A stretch of 6,563 bases of DNA from Bacteriovoracaceae bacterium. GTDB taxonomy: Bacteria > Bdellovibrionota > Bacteriovoracia > Bacteriovoracales > Bacteriovoracaceae. This document shows, piece by piece, positions 6,559-6,563 of this stretch. Numbering within the stretch: position 1 is the first letter of the stretch; every line of letters begins with the position of its first letter. The stretch is from contig JAKLJM010000128.1 of NCBI GenBank assembly GCA_023151145.1, positions 1 to 6,563 on the forward strand. The letters run 5' to 3'. The notes below the pieces were generated by a model. The model worked only from the letters and a program-made list of their open reading frames with translations. It was not told where the DNA came from and searched no databases. Made by a program: the position numbers and the translations under genes.

Positions 6559-6563
6559 GTTTT

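Overview
The window holds six genes in two convergent groups. On the plus strand are the 3' end of udk (uridine kinase), a complete gene for an RNase J-type ribonuclease, and a small membrane-anchored zinc-finger protein. On the minus strand, read from the right edge inwards, are a divergent ftsQ, then ftsA and ftsZ, the classic end of a division-and-cell-wall (dcw) cluster. The groups meet tail to tail in about 50 bases containing two strong hairpins. There is no gene-free stretch over 300 bases; the longest gap is 97 bases, between ftsQ and ftsA. I see no tRNA, rRNA, mobile element, CRISPR array or long repeat.

The sequence is AT-rich and the genes are tightly packed. FtsA with a C-terminal amphipathic helix, FtsZ with a very long linker, and an RNase J together with a B-box-like zinc finger suggest a Gram-negative bacterium. 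My best guess is a low-GC relative of Bdellovibrio (Bacteriovoracales: Bacteriovorax, Halobacteriovorax or Peredibacter type). This is inference from protein character and gene order; no marker gene proves it.

Plus-strand group (1-2671): the three genes overlap stop to start (TAATG, then ATGA), and the two downstream genes lack a good Shine-Dalgarno sequence, so they are probably read by translational coupling from one transcript. They combine nucleotide salvage, RNA decay and an uncharacterised zinc-binding membrane protein. Minus-strand group (6558-2723): FtsQ (periplasmic divisome scaffold), FtsA (actin-like membrane tether) and FtsZ (tubulin-like ring GTPase) act together at the septum. 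ftsA and ftsZ are 8 bases apart, with the ftsZ ribosome binding site overlapping the ftsA stop codon. ftsQ is separated from ftsA by a leader that I find the most interesting non-coding sequence here.

The best lead is that leader. It contains two short hairpins 24 nt apart, each displaying an ANGGAN hexaloop, and the second loop is the ftsA ribosome binding site. The stems differ by a compensating base pair. This is the architecture of CsrA/RsmA binding sites and would give post-transcriptional control of division proteins. Secondary leads are the RNase J-coupled zinc-finger protein, the FtsZ tail architecture, the divergent FtsQ, and the hairpin that swallows the ftsZ stop codon.
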